Source of the DNA: Turicibacter sp.
Lineage (GTDB): Bacteria; Bacillota_I; Bacilli_A; MOL361; Turicibacteraceae
NCBI GenBank assembly: GCA_009787345.1
Contig: WRGF01000220.1
Coordinates: forward strand, 1 to 64,000
Direction of reading: 5' to 3'
DNA length: 64,000 nucleotides
The notes beneath the pieces are model-generated. The model worked only from the letters and a program-made list of their open reading frames with translations, was not told the origin of the DNA and made no database searches. Both the position numbers and the translations under genes were made by a program. Below are positions 16,301-25,855 of the stretch, in pieces (position 1 is the stretch's first letter; every line of letters starts with the position of its first letter).

Positions 16301-19300
16301 AATACTTCCAAATCGCTGAAATATTGCAGGCCATCAAAATTGCGGATTGGTGTAAATGGTGATACTGAAATGCTATTTAAGTTCAATTCCGTTACCCCTT
16401 GGACATCTTCCAAGAAGATAGGTGCCCCTTGCTCTAGTCCTAGCAATTGACGGACACGGATTGTAAATCCTGGGTCGGTGAAGGCTTCAGTAATCTCTGG
16501 GTTGGTTTCAATGACTTCCTCAGCAGGAAGGATGGTCAGGATAAACCTTTCGCTATCCGCCCCTTGTGCATTGGTTGCCGTTACCCCAAATTCCCAAGTG
16601 CCTGCCATGGCTGGCACGCCATATAAGAAGCCGGCACGGTTAAGGTCCGGTTGCAAGGTCAGGCCGACTTGGTCTTCATGTGGCCAGTCGACGGTCCAAG
16701 TTACCGGGATTACAGAATCAGAGAAGAACCTGAAGAAGAATTCTTCGCCAACAACTCCTGTAATTTTTGTTGGTACTAAGTTCCTGTCGATGGTCGGTGC
16801 TTGGATTGGCGGGGTTTCTGTTTCCCGTTGCGGCCACATCCTAAATGTGGATGCCACCTGTCCTACGCCGATTTCTAAAGGCAAGGTCCTCCAGCCAGCC
16901 ACATCATCCGGGCCAGTCAACAAGTTATTGCGGACATCCAGCGTCCCACCAAAGTTGAATAGGAAGCCAGTGACATTACCTAAGTTAGTGCCAGTGACAT
17001 CAAGGCTTGTCAGGTAGTTATTATTCGCTGGCAAGCGGTTCAATAACGGCAGGCCAGTCAGGTCTAAGTGGCCTGAAATACGGTTATCGCTAATGATCAA
17101 CTGCGTAAGGTTTGGTACATTGCCTATGGAGAATTCTGTGATCTGGTTGGAAGATACGTTGACTTCTACCAGGTTTGCATGATCGCCAATGTGGACAGTT
17201 TCCAGGTTGTTCCCCAATAATTGTAGGTGGGTCAGTCCCGCTGGCAAATCAGCAACGGCAATATTTTCAAGCCCATTTAAATTCAAGTTTAATGTTGTAA
17301 TAGCATCGCTTCCTGTGAAATCGATGTAAGAAATGTTATTGTTTCCTGCAACAACATTGGTCAAGGCTGGGTTGTTGCGTAGAACAAGCCCTGTAAACCC
17401 ATATGGTAGCTGTGCGTTTGAGGATAGGGTAACGCTGGTTAAGTTTGGTGCATCACTTAGCTCAAATGTGCCCGTCACCGCATTATTGTTTGCAGTAATT
17501 GTACGCAAGTTTGGCGCACCTTCTGGCAAGATGATCGAGCGCAGATATGGTGAAGCCGAGCTTGTCAAGGTTTCTAAGGCAAGGTTTTCTGAAAGGTCAA
17601 GGACTTCAAGCGCTGTTGATGAAATCGTCAAGAAGCGTAAAGCTGAAAGGTCCGATAGGTCGATTTCTTCGATCCGGTTCTCACCAGGTGCAAATTGCGT
17701 TGGATTAGAACCTGAAAGGTTTAAAGTTTCCAGATAATATAGGCCTGAAAGGTCGATTTCCGTCAACGCATTTTGATTCAACTCAAGGAATTGCAACAAC
17801 GGGTTGTTTGACAAATCAATGGATGCAATCGAATTTTGGTTGGCTTGGATCGCAATCAATAACGGGTTGTTTGAAACGTCCAACTCCGTCAAATGGCGGC
17901 CTTGCTGGCTTGCCAATCCTAGTTCACGAAGGTTCGGGTTATTTGACAAGTCAATGGAGCGCAGCCCAGCACCTTGAAGGTTTAAGTTGACAAGGTTCGG
18001 ATTGCCCGACAGGTCGATTTCTGTGACGTCCTGGGCTAGGAAGGACATAGCAACCAAGTAACGCAAGTTGTAGAAGTGCTCCAATCCATCAAAGTTGCGG
18101 ATTGGCGTAAATGGCTGGATGCTGACTGAGTTCATGTTCAGAAGGGTCACTTCGCGAGCCGCTGAAAGCATGATTGGCTCATCGCGGTCAAGCCCCATAA
18201 TGTGGCGGACACGCCATTCGAAACCAGGGTCTGTAAAGTCTGCTGAGATATCACGGTCTTCACCATCAAATCCAGGTGTGTCCCCTGGTTCGGCCACTTG
18301 GCCATCCAATGTTAAGCTGAAACGGATAACTGAAGCATTTAGACCCGACCATAGATGATCGTTCATTTGAGGATGGTTGACTCCCCATAAAATACTTGGG
18401 CGCAAATAGGCATTTAATCCTGCTTCTGCTAAGACAAGCCCTTGGGCTAGGGTATTCACCCATCCATTTACAGCCAGGTTAGGGAATGATCCAGACCCAA
18501 GTAGGCCATTCACCCTTGGGATCACCGAGTAGTTATCTACTGCCGTTACGGTTACATTGACTGGCAATGTATCTGCAATGCCTTCCAACGTCACGGTGAA
18601 GTTGCCTTCGCTATCAACCTCTGCACGGATTGGGGCAGAGGTTCCAACTTGAACCAAGACAGCGTTGAAGCTTTGGTCGGCTGCTGGGCCAAATGGGGCA
18701 TTTTCGTTCCAGATATCAAAGCTTAAGCCACGCTCCTCCGCAACTTCTAGCCATGCATCGAAAACGTTTCCTGTAAGCACCACATCGCCTGCTGGGTTAA
18801 TATCAGTTGGGTCTAGGGCTACGATTAAGGCATCGCTTTCCCCTCCAACAACTTCCAATCCATTAATTTCCAGTTCAGGGGCTGTGTTGTCCACTGAAAA
18901 TGGCACTAGGATATTTTCTGCTTGCTGGAATCCTCCGGCTACTTGACGGAAAATCTCCATAACGATGAAATAATCGCCTTCCTCTGTCAATTGATAACTT
19001 CCAGTTGCCGGGAAGTATCCTGCGGCAGGGCTTTGTGCGTAAGTTCCTTGGAATAAGACCGCACGGTGTTGCTGGCCAATGAAGTTTTGCGTGGCATTAG
19101 GAACAAACCTTGTCCCGACAAAGCCGATGTAGGCATCCGCAAATTCTGGGGAATCCCAGTTTCCTTCGTTGATCCCCTCAACATCCCTCACTAACCACAT
19201 TTGAGTAGCAAAACCGTAGTTTGGCGTGAAGTACACTGCCAACTGGCCGGCTTGGGTGTTTTGCCTTGCAGCGCCCAGTGAAATAACCGGACGGGCAGTT

Positions 19301-22023
19301 GCCACTTCATGCAAGGTTGGGCGCTCATAAGTCAGGACCCCGGCAAATGGCAAGCGGGCAATGACAGCATCGCCTTCTGTTACCGTAATGAAGCCTTCGT
19401 AAAAGCCTAGTGGCGCACCAGCTGTGATAACCATGGTTGCGTCAAAGTCCGTAGAACCATTAGGGGCAACCTGTACAATATTCTCGCTTAGTTCAAGGGA
19501 AACATACTGACCAGGGGCTTGCACCTGACGGCCCCCTAAGACAAATTCATAGGAAATAGAGAAGGTCCTAGCATACGATTGGTTATTATCAATCGTCGCC
19601 AAAAGGGTACGTTCAATCCCTTCATCCCCAAAGTAAGTGTTGATCCCACCGAAACTGAAAGATCCAGTCAAGGCAGTTTGGAAAGGCTGGCGGGCAAATG
19701 GCGTCCCATGGACAGTCGCTACCCGGTCGTAATGTACGGAAACCGTCGCGTCTGCCTGGATTGCCGCCAATACGTTAGCGTAACCCGCACCTGTTTCAAA
19801 TACCGAGAAATTCAGGCCACGGTCGAATGGGGTTGCCGTGTTCATTAAGCGGACTTTGATTTCCTCATTGGTCCAGTCACGGTTATATTCCATCATCAGG
19901 GCAACTGCCCCAGCCACGTGCGGCGCTGCCATAGAAGTACCATTAGCAAATGCATAGGCGACCGTATAGTCATCGCCACCGCCATCCCCAAGCCACCAGG
20001 CAGGCACAGCTGATAAAACACGGGTTCCGTTAGCACCAAGGTCAGGCTTGATTTCAAAGCTCTGCTGTATAGGGCCACGGGAAGACGTATCGCTTAATGT
20101 AAATGGTGAATGGATAAACCCTGTAAAGGCAGCCGTTGCCGGATTGGCTTCACGAATGCGGCTATAAAGTGCCAAACCTTCCCCTAGTCCGATAAATACA
20201 TAAGGAAGATCCAGTGCCGGAACGCCGCCTGTGCTATTGGCATCATCATTGTTAATGACAATGACACCGCCAAGGCCAAGTTCAATTGCCGATGCCGCTA
20301 CTGCGACGAATGGGGCTCCACGGCGGACCAAGACAAAGGCACCTTCCAAAGCGTCGCGGCCATGGATCCGTTCCAGTTCAGCAAAGTCAGCCGCTACACC
20401 GACGCCTGGGGCTTGCCCAACTGAACCATTGGTTTCGTTGGTACGTGGCAAGGCAAATAACTGATAGTTGCCAGCTTCGTCAGCTATAGCTGTTTCAATG
20501 TTCGTAACGATGTTGCCATTTGGCCCGACTTCAAACCAAGACGGGTTAGTCGCTCCGAAACGAAGGTCGTAAGCTTCGCCACCAACTTCCATTTCAAGGC
20601 CAACGTAACCAGCTTCAACGATGTTACCGACTGAAATTGCTGTGGTAGCTGTTGCCGGGGAACCTACGGTATGGAAGCCTGTACCGGAGTTGCCGGCAGC
20701 GACTACCATGACGATGTGCTCATAGGCAAGCTTGATATTGTTGACCGCTGTTGTCGTCGGCCAACCAGCTGGCGTGTTATTGGCAACGCCTAATGACATA
20801 TTGACAATATCCGCGCCATCACGAAGGGCTTGCTGGATCGCTGCTACGATCCCATCGGTTGCACCGCCGCCACGAGGGCCAAGGACGCGGTAATGGATCA
20901 TCAGGGCATCCGGGGCAACCCCTAAAATCCCATTCTCCTCACCGGAATCCCGGCCGGCAATGGTTCCTGCGACATGAGTCCCGTGGTTAGTGAAGAAGTT
21001 TCCGCTGCCGTCTGGGTTAGTCCTTGGTACTGTCCCGAAACGATTGGCATGGCGCCACATAGCATAGGTGGTTTCCATCGGGTCAAATTCCCCAAGTTCC
21101 ATTCCTGCTAACGTTGGGAATAACGCAACATCATCAATAAAGTTGCGGCCAAGGAAGAACAATTCAGCATCTTCGCTTGAATCCCAAGGATTCATCCCTG
21201 CTTCATTCGGCAAATAAGGGTTAAGTGCCTGCGCCTGTGCCAATGTTGGAAAGGATGCCGGCGGGAATGCCGGGTGAAAATAATCAACCCCTGTATCCAA
21301 TACGGCAACCAAGATCCCTGCTCCGGTAATCCCCTGTGCATGAAGCTCATCTGCTCCCATGGACTCGCGTCCCGGGGCCATCCCGCGTGGGTTGCGGGAT
21401 TCGCTGATGGCTTCATCTAATGCTTCAAAATCAACCGGGTCCAAATGGACCATCACATTGGGGTAAATCGCGCGGACGCTTTCAAAGTTGGCTAGTTCTT
21501 CCAGGCGGTTGGCTGGAATGGTGATACTGACGCCATTTAAAGCCTCGCGGTACTCCCAGTTGATTTCAAAGCCTGGCAAGTTGCGGGCACGTCCCTGTGG
21601 GAATGCTTCCGACAGTTCTTCGGCGAACAGCTCATGCTCTTCTTCCACGATGGCTTCCGCTTCTGCCAAAGTCAATGGCTCCCCGGCAAGCTGCGCTTCA
21701 ATCACCTGAACCGGTGCGGGGCTATGTTCAAAGACGACGATAACGCTGACTGGCGTCCCGTCTTCTGGCAATTCATAATTTCCTTCGAAACCAATAAGGC
21801 CCCGGTTTAAACGTTCTGCCTGGATTTCTTCCAATGCAGTAAGCCTTGACTCGTCGAAAGTAGTTTCAAATTCGAAACCGGATTCAACGTCAGGCGACTG
21901 TTGATCGCTTTGGCCAAATGCCGCAGTAAGGGGCATATTCCCCACTACCATAGCAAATGCCAGGATCATTTTGAATGCCCGCTTCCAAAAAGCAGGCAAC
22001 TCTGTGAATGCACTCCATCCCAT
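13378..22023 (-). CDS. giant cell-wall-anchored subtilisin-like protease with leucine-rich repeats
   Basis: 2881-residue secreted, sortase-anchored S8 protease. Order (approximate residues): signal segment 1-38; propeptide-like region 80-195; catalytic domain with Asp near 243 (VAVLDTGVDYFHP), His near 350 (NHGTHVAGTIAG), oxyanion Asn near 445 (VVAAGNSG) and Ser near 700 (NGTSMAAPHVAGAVALM); inserted PA domain 520-600; Fn3-like regions to about 1250; LRR block 1305-1690 (repeats like IDLSNNPNLRELGL); He_PIG-type Ig domain 1745-1840; a second LRR block 1885-2280 and Ig domain 2320-2410; three to four FIVAR-like helical repeats 2420-2735; a Thr/Ser/Glu repeat spacer; LPATG near 2850, hydrophobic stretch and KKIKKQ tail. 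The ATG at 22023 follows GGAGGAAAAATTT. It probably degrades or binds extracellular proteins or surfaces. Confidence 0.93.
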   Translation of the reverse strand: MGWSAFTELPAFWKRAFKMILAFAMVVGNMPLTAAFGQSDQQSPDVESGFEFETTFDESRLTALEEIQAERLNRGLIGFEGNYELPEDGTPVSVIVVFEHSPAPVQVIEAQLAGEPLTLAEAEAIVEEEHELFAEELSEAFPQGRARNLPGFEINWEYREALNGVSITIPANRLEELANFESVRAIYPNVMVHLDPVDFEALDEAISESRNPRGMAPGRESMGADELHAQGITGAGILVAVLDTGVDYFHPAFPPASFPTLAQAQALNPYLPNEAGMNPWDSSEDAELFFLGRNFIDDVALFPTLAGMELGEFDPMETTYAMWRHANRFGTVPRTNPDGSGNFFTNHGTHVAGTIAGRDSGEENGILGVAPDALMIHYRVLGPRGGGATDGIVAAIQQALRDGADIVNMSLGVANNTPAGWPTTTAVNNIKLAYEHIVMVVAAGNSGTGFHTVGSPATATTAISVGNIVEAGYVGLEMEVGGEAYDLRFGATNPSWFEVGPNGNIVTNIETAIADEAGNYQLFALPRTNETNGSVGQAPGVGVAADFAELERIHGRDALEGAFVLVRRGAPFVAVAASAIELGLGGVIVINNDDANSTGGVPALDLPYVFIGLGEGLALYSRIREANPATAAFTGFIHSPFTLSDTSSRGPIQQSFEIKPDLGANGTRVLSAVPAWWLGDGGGDDYTVAYAFANGTSMAAPHVAGAVALMMEYNRDWTNEEIKVRLMNTATPFDRGLNFSVFETGAGYANVLAAIQADATVSVHYDRVATVHGTPFARQPFQTALTGSFSFGGINTYFGDEGIERTLLATIDNNQSYARTFSISYEFVLGGRQVQAPGQYVSLELSENIVQVAPNGSTDFDATMVITAGAPLGFYEGFITVTEGDAVIARLPFAGVLTYERPTLHEVATARPVISLGAARQNTQAGQLAVYFTPNYGFATQMWLVRDVEGINEGNWDSPEFADAYIGFVGTRFVPNATQNFIGQQHRAVLFQGTYAQSPAAGYFPATGSYQLTEEGDYFIVMEIFRQVAGGFQQAENILVPFSVDNTAPELEINGLEVVGGESDALIVALDPTDINPAGDVVLTGNVFDAWLEVAEERGLSFDIWNENAPFGPAADQSFNAVLVQVGTSAPIRAEVDSEGNFTVTLEGIADTLPVNVTVTAVDNYSVIPRVNGLLGSGSFPNLAVNGWVNTLAQGLVLAEAGLNAYLRPSILWGVNHPQMNDHLWSGLNASVIRFSLTLDGQVAEPGDTPGFDGEDRDISADFTDPGFEWRVRHIMGLDRDEPIMLSAAREVTLLNMNSVSIQPFTPIRNFDGLEHFYNLRYLVAMSFLAQDVTEIDLSGNPNLVNLNLQGAGLRSIDLSNNPNLRELGLASQQGRHLTELDVSNNPLLIAIQANQNSIASIDLSNNPLLQFLELNQNALTEIDLSGLYYLETLNLSGSNPTQFAPGENRIEEIDLSDLSALRFLTISSTALEVLDLSENLALETLTSSASPYLRSIILPEGAPNLRTITANNNAVTGTFELSDAPNLTSVTLSSNAQLPYGFTGLVLRNNPALTNVVAGNNNISYIDFTGSDAITTLNLNLNGLENIAVADLPAGLTHLQLLGNNLETVHIGDHANLVEVNVSSNQITEFSIGNVPNLTQLIISDNRISGHLDLTGLPLLNRLPANNNYLTSLDVTGTNLGNVTGFLFNFGGTLDVRNNLLTGPDDVAGWRTLPLEIGVGQVASTFRMWPQRETETPPIQAPTIDRNLVPTKITGVVGEEFFFRFFSDSVIPVTWTVDWPHEDQVGLTLQPDLNRAGFLYGVPAMAGTWEFGVTATNAQGADSERFILTILPAEEVIETNPEITEAFTDPGFTIRVRQLLGLEQGAPIFLEDVQGVTELNLNSISVSPFTPIRNFDGLQYFSDLEVLIASGMIAEADSIDLSGNPQMRILRLRENNFTSIDVSNLPYLEELDVSFQRMSILGYLEALDVTENPELRILRAGNNRLSELDLANSPQLEILEIQMNDISEVDLSLTPNLRELDVTGQAVTAWNPSGRNQITQLDLSYVPNLQILTAGGLPLTALDLSANVNLEGFVANNLAQLETFTLPERAPYLRNFTMINSGLTGTFDLSNAPSLTQISLGGNRIESLILRNNTALTNVLAANNAPMTAFDASGSHALANISLGGNSVEAFDFEALPDSVHTLNLFGNNLTEAIVIHPNLSTSLNLNNNNLESVDFTQAPGVTVVMMHNNQITGELDFTNNPSLHRLDIHNNFITGVDVTGTQIGTVPNWLGVLDVRTNEMTSPNDVIGWRDLPIAVNGNFLFWPQRNVETPTFAAPVITTTEVPTGVVGEPFEFYFETDSEVAVEWEVIWPHTDNIGLTLWPDDYRAGRLSGIPTLPGSWDFGVRAINIAGFDEEWFTITILEAAEITVPETDLARQELQDLVNRVNGLELNPSHFTNETWYALETALANALMTLQNTEAELAAIHAVIYGLESALENLEFISLPVAEIVNALSFLVGRIDDLGLEAANFTADSWSELQKALETAQAFVEKHAETDFDALTVDVQIAIVAEATAAYDGILAALANLEAAPEVITAPSAEEQAAFEALRDLVDTIQQQKAEGELLPESHKKASWAVFTRALEAAEGLLGQFGEQSVSEEQLTQALDELTMAFAALELVVNIDNDAYEIELALSELRDLIESKEGRKTELDASQFEATAWAGFAAALENAREVVAYFDGSEEMSAPVTFLGRLFNRSIVASAATPLEDSLARIASAITGLAEAYATLMDSLLPATGDDDSTEAPSETEEDDSTEAPSETEEDDSTEAPSETEEADSPEGNQPSEGVDAPIGNNRQTRPSQAGSPTRPGNNLPATGQAASVLVPLGITLLGAAAMVKKIKKQ
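13583..13690 (-). repeat. three 36-bp tandem repeats in the wall-spanning region
   Basis: Copies at 13583-13618, 13619-13654 and 13655-13690 encode three DDSTEAPSETEE-like 12-residue units just before the LPATG anchor. They are almost identical at DNA level, so copy number may vary by slippage without changing the frame. Confidence 0.85.
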
Positions 22024-22082
22024 AAATTTTTCCTCCAATCATCCTACCCAAGCCCGTAAGCACCGTGTAGGTGTTGCAGAGA

Positions 22083-22091
22083 ATTATACCA
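22083..22091 (-). promoter_or_regulatory. extended -10 promoter of the subtilase gene
   Basis: TGGTATAAT (minus strand), a consensus extended -10 element with no clear -35, about 60 bases before the start codon. Bases 22092-22414 contain no supported gene. Confidence 0.55.
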
Positions 22092-22414
22092 CCAGTTTAT
22101 GTAAATTTTATGGAAATAACAGGTAAAATTGTATAATTCAACTTGTAAAGCACCTTCATTATGCCACTTGTCGAAATCCCCTTAATAATAAGTCCGTACA
22201 ACATTCCCGCATCTGAATTTATTGGAATTTCACTGAGTATTTTGTCGAAATTTGTAATTTAAGGGAAATTGTTCACAAATGGTGTTTTTGGGATTCCGAT
22301 TGCAGAAAAAAAAATCAGGGATGCCACCTGGAACCGCTGAAAATTTCACAGCATGAAAAGGCCCTGACCAAAAGGAAGGGATTTTTAGCGGCCTCCCCCT
22401 CCACGCCAACGCTT

Positions 22415-22443
22415 TTGATTGAAATACCATCACATTGCATAAT
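22415..22443 (+). promoter_or_regulatory. promoter of the SNF2 helicase gene
   Basis: -35 TTGATT (22415-22420), a 17-base spacer and -10 CATAAT (22438-22443), about 50 bases before the GTG start. Confidence 0.6.
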
Positions 22444-22491
22444 CCGCCAATATTTGCTAAAATTAAAGGAAGAAGAACAGGAGGAGAGCAT

Positions 22492-25400
22492 GTGTTTAAG
22501 ATCCCTACGGCGGAAATGGCCAACATTACCCCAATGTACCAAAATTATTTGACGAAGGCCCGCCACATCCTGCAAGACGGGAAATTGCAGGAAATGACCC
22601 TAAAGCAAGTGTCGGACAACCGGTTTGAGGCGGAAGCCTATTTCGATACCCACGACAAGATGGCTGTCACTTTGATCATCGATGGGCAGGGACGAATCTT
22701 GGAAAACTGGACCAACAACCCCTATAATTTCCAGGCTACTTCCTTTGAAATCGCTGTTGTCATCAAAATCAACAAAAGCAGCATCAAAAAGCTGCCTTAC
22801 GCTTATGAAAACCCTGCCTACCTCACCTATTTGGAGCAGCGCCGGATTTGGGAGGAAAAGCAGCGGCTGGCGGAAATCATCCGCTTAGGAGAGAAGTCCA
22901 TCCACCTGATCGAACGTTACAAGGAAAGCGCCAACGAGGAAATCGAGGCGGTGGTTGCCCCTAGGTCTTACCGACTCGTGGTGAGCGCCCAGTTCGAGCA
23001 GGGTTCCCTTTACCTTAAGTTTAAGGTCGGCGACAAGGCCCTTTACAGCCTCAAGCGGATACCCGCCTTCTTGAACCAGGTGGATAAGGGGGAAATGGTT
23101 GCCTACGGGAAGAAGCTGGCCTTCAAGCATCAGGAGCAGGCCTTCACGGAAACGTCCCAAAAGCTGATTGCCTTCATGCGCCAGGCTGCCCGCCACAACG
23201 ATTTTTACTATCAAAATGAGATGGATTTAACATTATCGCAAATGGATGATTTTTTTGGATTATGCCAAAGCCTGCCTTTATCGGAACGGGACTTTTTAGT
23301 GGAACAAGGGCAATTCCTGCCCCCATTGGCCATCCATGAAGAGGAGAACCATTACCGGGTAACCGTGGATTTGCCCATGGACGCCTTCCTTGGGAAAAAA
23401 CATTTATACCGCTTCAAAAACAACACCCTGATACAAACCCCATGGGATGAAATGGGCAAGGCCGCCGATTTTGTCAGGGAAGTGGAGCGAAGCGGTCACC
23501 TTTACCTGCCTAAGAGCCACTGGGCGGATTTTTACCATTATGTCTTATCCGACACCAAGCAGTATTTTACGGTGGATGAGCAGTTTCAAATAGGCGAAGA
23601 AGATAGCATAAAACTATTCGGGGACATTGACGACGACGGCATGATCCGCTTCCATATGGAATACGTTTACAGCGATGGGAAGGTGCGCCAGGCTTTTGAC
23701 CCTAAAAATTCCGAATTGTCCGTGGGGGCCCGCAAGCTTGAGAATTATTTGCTGGCCAAAGCGACGGTCAAGGAAGGTTATGCGTATTTGGACCCCGGAA
23801 CCGATGAGGGGATTGAGTTTGTCCGCCGGGGAATCCCTTATTTGCAGCAGTTTTGCCAGGTGTTCATCAGCGAGGCCCTAAAGCAGATTGGCAATAAGCG
23901 GCCGATTTCCTTCTCCATCGGGGTGAACCTGAAAAACGACTTGCTGGCCATGGATATCGAGTCCATCGACATCCCGAAAAACGAACTGGCACAGGTGCTG
24001 GGGGCTTATAAGCGCAAGCGGAAGTTTTACCGCCTGAAGAACGGCGAGCAGCTTTATTTGGACCCGGAAGGGCTTGGGGAAATGGATGCCCTGTTAAATA
24101 GCTACGGCGTTTCCGCCAATGACATTGCCAATGGCCAGGTGGAGGTTGACATGTACCGAGCGTTCGCTATCGACCAGCGGGCGGAGGGCGACCATCAGCT
24201 CATTCAAATTGAACGCAGCCAGCTGTTCAAGGACATGATCAAACGGTTTGAAAATGTGAAGGAACATGCCTATTCACTGAGCGAGGGTTTCGATACCCTG
24301 TTGCGGGATTACCAAAAAACAGGTTATAAATGGCTAAGGACCTTAGGGGAATACGGCTTTGGCGGGATTTTAGCCGATGACATGGGGCTTGGGAAGACGC
24401 TTCAGGCCATCACTCTCCTCAGGGAAACAAAATCCCCGAAGAACACCAGCATCGTCATTTGCCCTGCTTCCCTTATTTTAAACTGGGAAGAGGAAATCAA
24501 GAAGTTCGCCCCGGATTTGTCGGCGGCTGTGGTCTATGGGGCGGCACCGGCCCGGGAAGCCCTCATCAAGGATTGGAAAAAATACGATGTGCTGGTGACT
24601 TCCTATGATTACATCCGGCGGGATATTGAGTTATATAAAAAGCATAAATTCCACATTATCGTCCTGGATGAGGCCCAGTACATTAAAAATCCCAAGACTA
24701 AGGGTGCGCAGGCAGTCAAGAAATTAAAAGGCCGCCACAAGCTGGCCCTCACCGGGACCCCCATTGAAAATTCCCTGGCTGAGCTGTGGTCTATCTTTGA
24801 CTTTTTGATGCCGGGCTACCTTTACAATTACAGTTATTTCAGCAAGGAGTACGAAGGGCCTATCGTGCGGGATAAAAATGCCGAGCAACAGGCTGCCCTG
24901 AAACGGTTAATTTCACCATTCATTTTAAGGCGGACGAAAAAAGAAGTGCTTACGGAACTTCCGGATAAAATTGAGAATGTGCTGCCCATTGAGTTTAGCG
25001 AAGAGGAAAACAAGCTTTACCTTGCCAATTTGCTTCAGGCCAATAACGAACTGAAGGATATGCCTAATGGTGAGCCCATCAATAAAATTGCCATTTTGGC
25101 CATGCTCACCCGCCTGCGCCAAATCTGCATCGAGCCCCGGTTGGTGTTTGAGGACATCGACACCCCTAGTTCCAAGCTTGAAAGCTGTGTGGAATTGATT
25201 AAAACCCTGAGGGAAAACAATAAAAAGGTCTTGCTGTTCTCCTCCTTCACCAGCGTCTTTCCCTTGCTTGCAACCGAACTGGCCACAGAAGGCATCAGCT
25301 TCTTTACGTTAACCGGACAAACCGATAAAGACAAGCGCCGCGACCTGGTCAACCAATTCCAAGCAGGCCGGGCAGACGTCTTTATGATTTCCTTAAAGGC

Positions 25401-25680
25401 CGGGGGTACGGGATTGAATCTGACCGCTGCGGAAGCCGTCATCCATTTTGACCCTTGGTGGAACGTCTCTGCCCAAAACCAGGCGACGGACAGGGCCCAC
25501 CGCATGGGACAAAAAAACATGGTCCAGGTCTTTAAGCTGGTTATGAAAAACAGCATCGAAGAAAAAATCATCCAACTACAGGACATGAAAAAACACCTGT
25601 CCGACACCTTTGTCGAAGGCAACGACGGTACCATAACCTCCATGTCGACCGATGACTTGATGGAGCTGCTGCATATATAA
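22492..25680 (+). CDS. SNF2-family DEAD/DEAH-type helicase
   Basis: 1062-residue SWI2/SNF2 ATPase. The N-terminal half (about 1-580) is a long non-catalytic region like the SNF2-associated domain of bacterial members. The helicase part has motif I DDMGLGKTLQAI, motif II LDEAQYIKN, motif III LTGTPIENSLAELWS, and C-terminal motifs LFSSFTSVFPLLATEL, LKAGGTGLNLTAA, FDPWWN and ATDRAHRMGQ. It probably remodels protein-DNA or RNA polymerase-DNA complexes, as do RapA/YwqA-type proteins. No Cys-rich SWIM zinc finger is visible in the N-terminus. Start: GTG at 22492, since AGGAGGAGAGC is correctly placed for it; the overlapping ATG at 22490 is out of frame. It is a single-gene unit. Confidence 0.93.
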   Translation: MFKIPTAEMANITPMYQNYLTKARHILQDGKLQEMTLKQVSDNRFEAEAYFDTHDKMAVTLIIDGQGRILENWTNNPYNFQATSFEIAVVIKINKSSIKKLPYAYENPAYLTYLEQRRIWEEKQRLAEIIRLGEKSIHLIERYKESANEEIEAVVAPRSYRLVVSAQFEQGSLYLKFKVGDKALYSLKRIPAFLNQVDKGEMVAYGKKLAFKHQEQAFTETSQKLIAFMRQAARHNDFYYQNEMDLTLSQMDDFFGLCQSLPLSERDFLVEQGQFLPPLAIHEEENHYRVTVDLPMDAFLGKKHLYRFKNNTLIQTPWDEMGKAADFVREVERSGHLYLPKSHWADFYHYVLSDTKQYFTVDEQFQIGEEDSIKLFGDIDDDGMIRFHMEYVYSDGKVRQAFDPKNSELSVGARKLENYLLAKATVKEGYAYLDPGTDEGIEFVRRGIPYLQQFCQVFISEALKQIGNKRPISFSIGVNLKNDLLAMDIESIDIPKNELAQVLGAYKRKRKFYRLKNGEQLYLDPEGLGEMDALLNSYGVSANDIANGQVEVDMYRAFAIDQRAEGDHQLIQIERSQLFKDMIKRFENVKEHAYSLSEGFDTLLRDYQKTGYKWLRTLGEYGFGGILADDMGLGKTLQAITLLRETKSPKNTSIVICPASLILNWEEEIKKFAPDLSAAVVYGAAPAREALIKDWKKYDVLVTSYDYIRRDIELYKKHKFHIIVLDEAQYIKNPKTKGAQAVKKLKGRHKLALTGTPIENSLAELWSIFDFLMPGYLYNYSYFSKEYEGPIVRDKNAEQQAALKRLISPFILRRTKKEVLTELPDKIENVLPIEFSEEENKLYLANLLQANNELKDMPNGEPINKIAILAMLTRLRQICIEPRLVFEDIDTPSSKLESCVELIKTLRENNKKVLLFSSFTSVFPLLATELATEGISFFTLTGQTDKDKRRDLVNQFQAGRADVFMISLKAGGTGLNLTAAEAVIHFDPWWNVSAQNQATDRAHRMGQKNMVQVFKLVMKNSIEEKIIQLQDMKKHLSDTFVEGNDGTITSMSTDDLMELLHI

Positions 25681-25728
25681 GTGAAAAGGATGAAGCCCCC
25701 AAAAATGCTTCATCCTTTTCACTTTTTC
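25681..25728 (+). terminator. terminator of the SNF2 gene
   Basis: GTGAAAAGGATGAAGC paired with GCTTCATCCTTTTCAC and followed by TTTTT, directly after the stop codon. Confidence 0.92.
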
Positions 25729-25799
25729 TGCCGATGCATTTTTTGGGCACTTCTAATAACTCCTATTCACCCGCAACATATGCCGGTCATTTAATGATA

Positions 25800-25846
25800 A
25801 AAGCCTGCCACCATCCAAAGTTTTTTTGGATGGTGGCAGGCTTTTT
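25800..25846 (-). terminator. bidirectional terminator beside the CAP gene
   Basis: AAAGCCTGCCACCATCCA paired with TGGATGGTGGCAGGCTTT; T-rich runs on both strands. It probably ends the CAP-lipoprotein transcript. Confidence 0.88.
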
Positions 25847-25855
25847 AGCTGTGCT

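Noticed and set aside
13964-17737. Several long plus-strand ORFs (for example 13964-14611, 15260-15889, 16478-17017) opposite the subtilase gene
   Set aside because: They are shadows of the repetitive minus-strand coding sequence: low-complexity Ser/Arg/Lys-rich products, no SD, no family resemblance.
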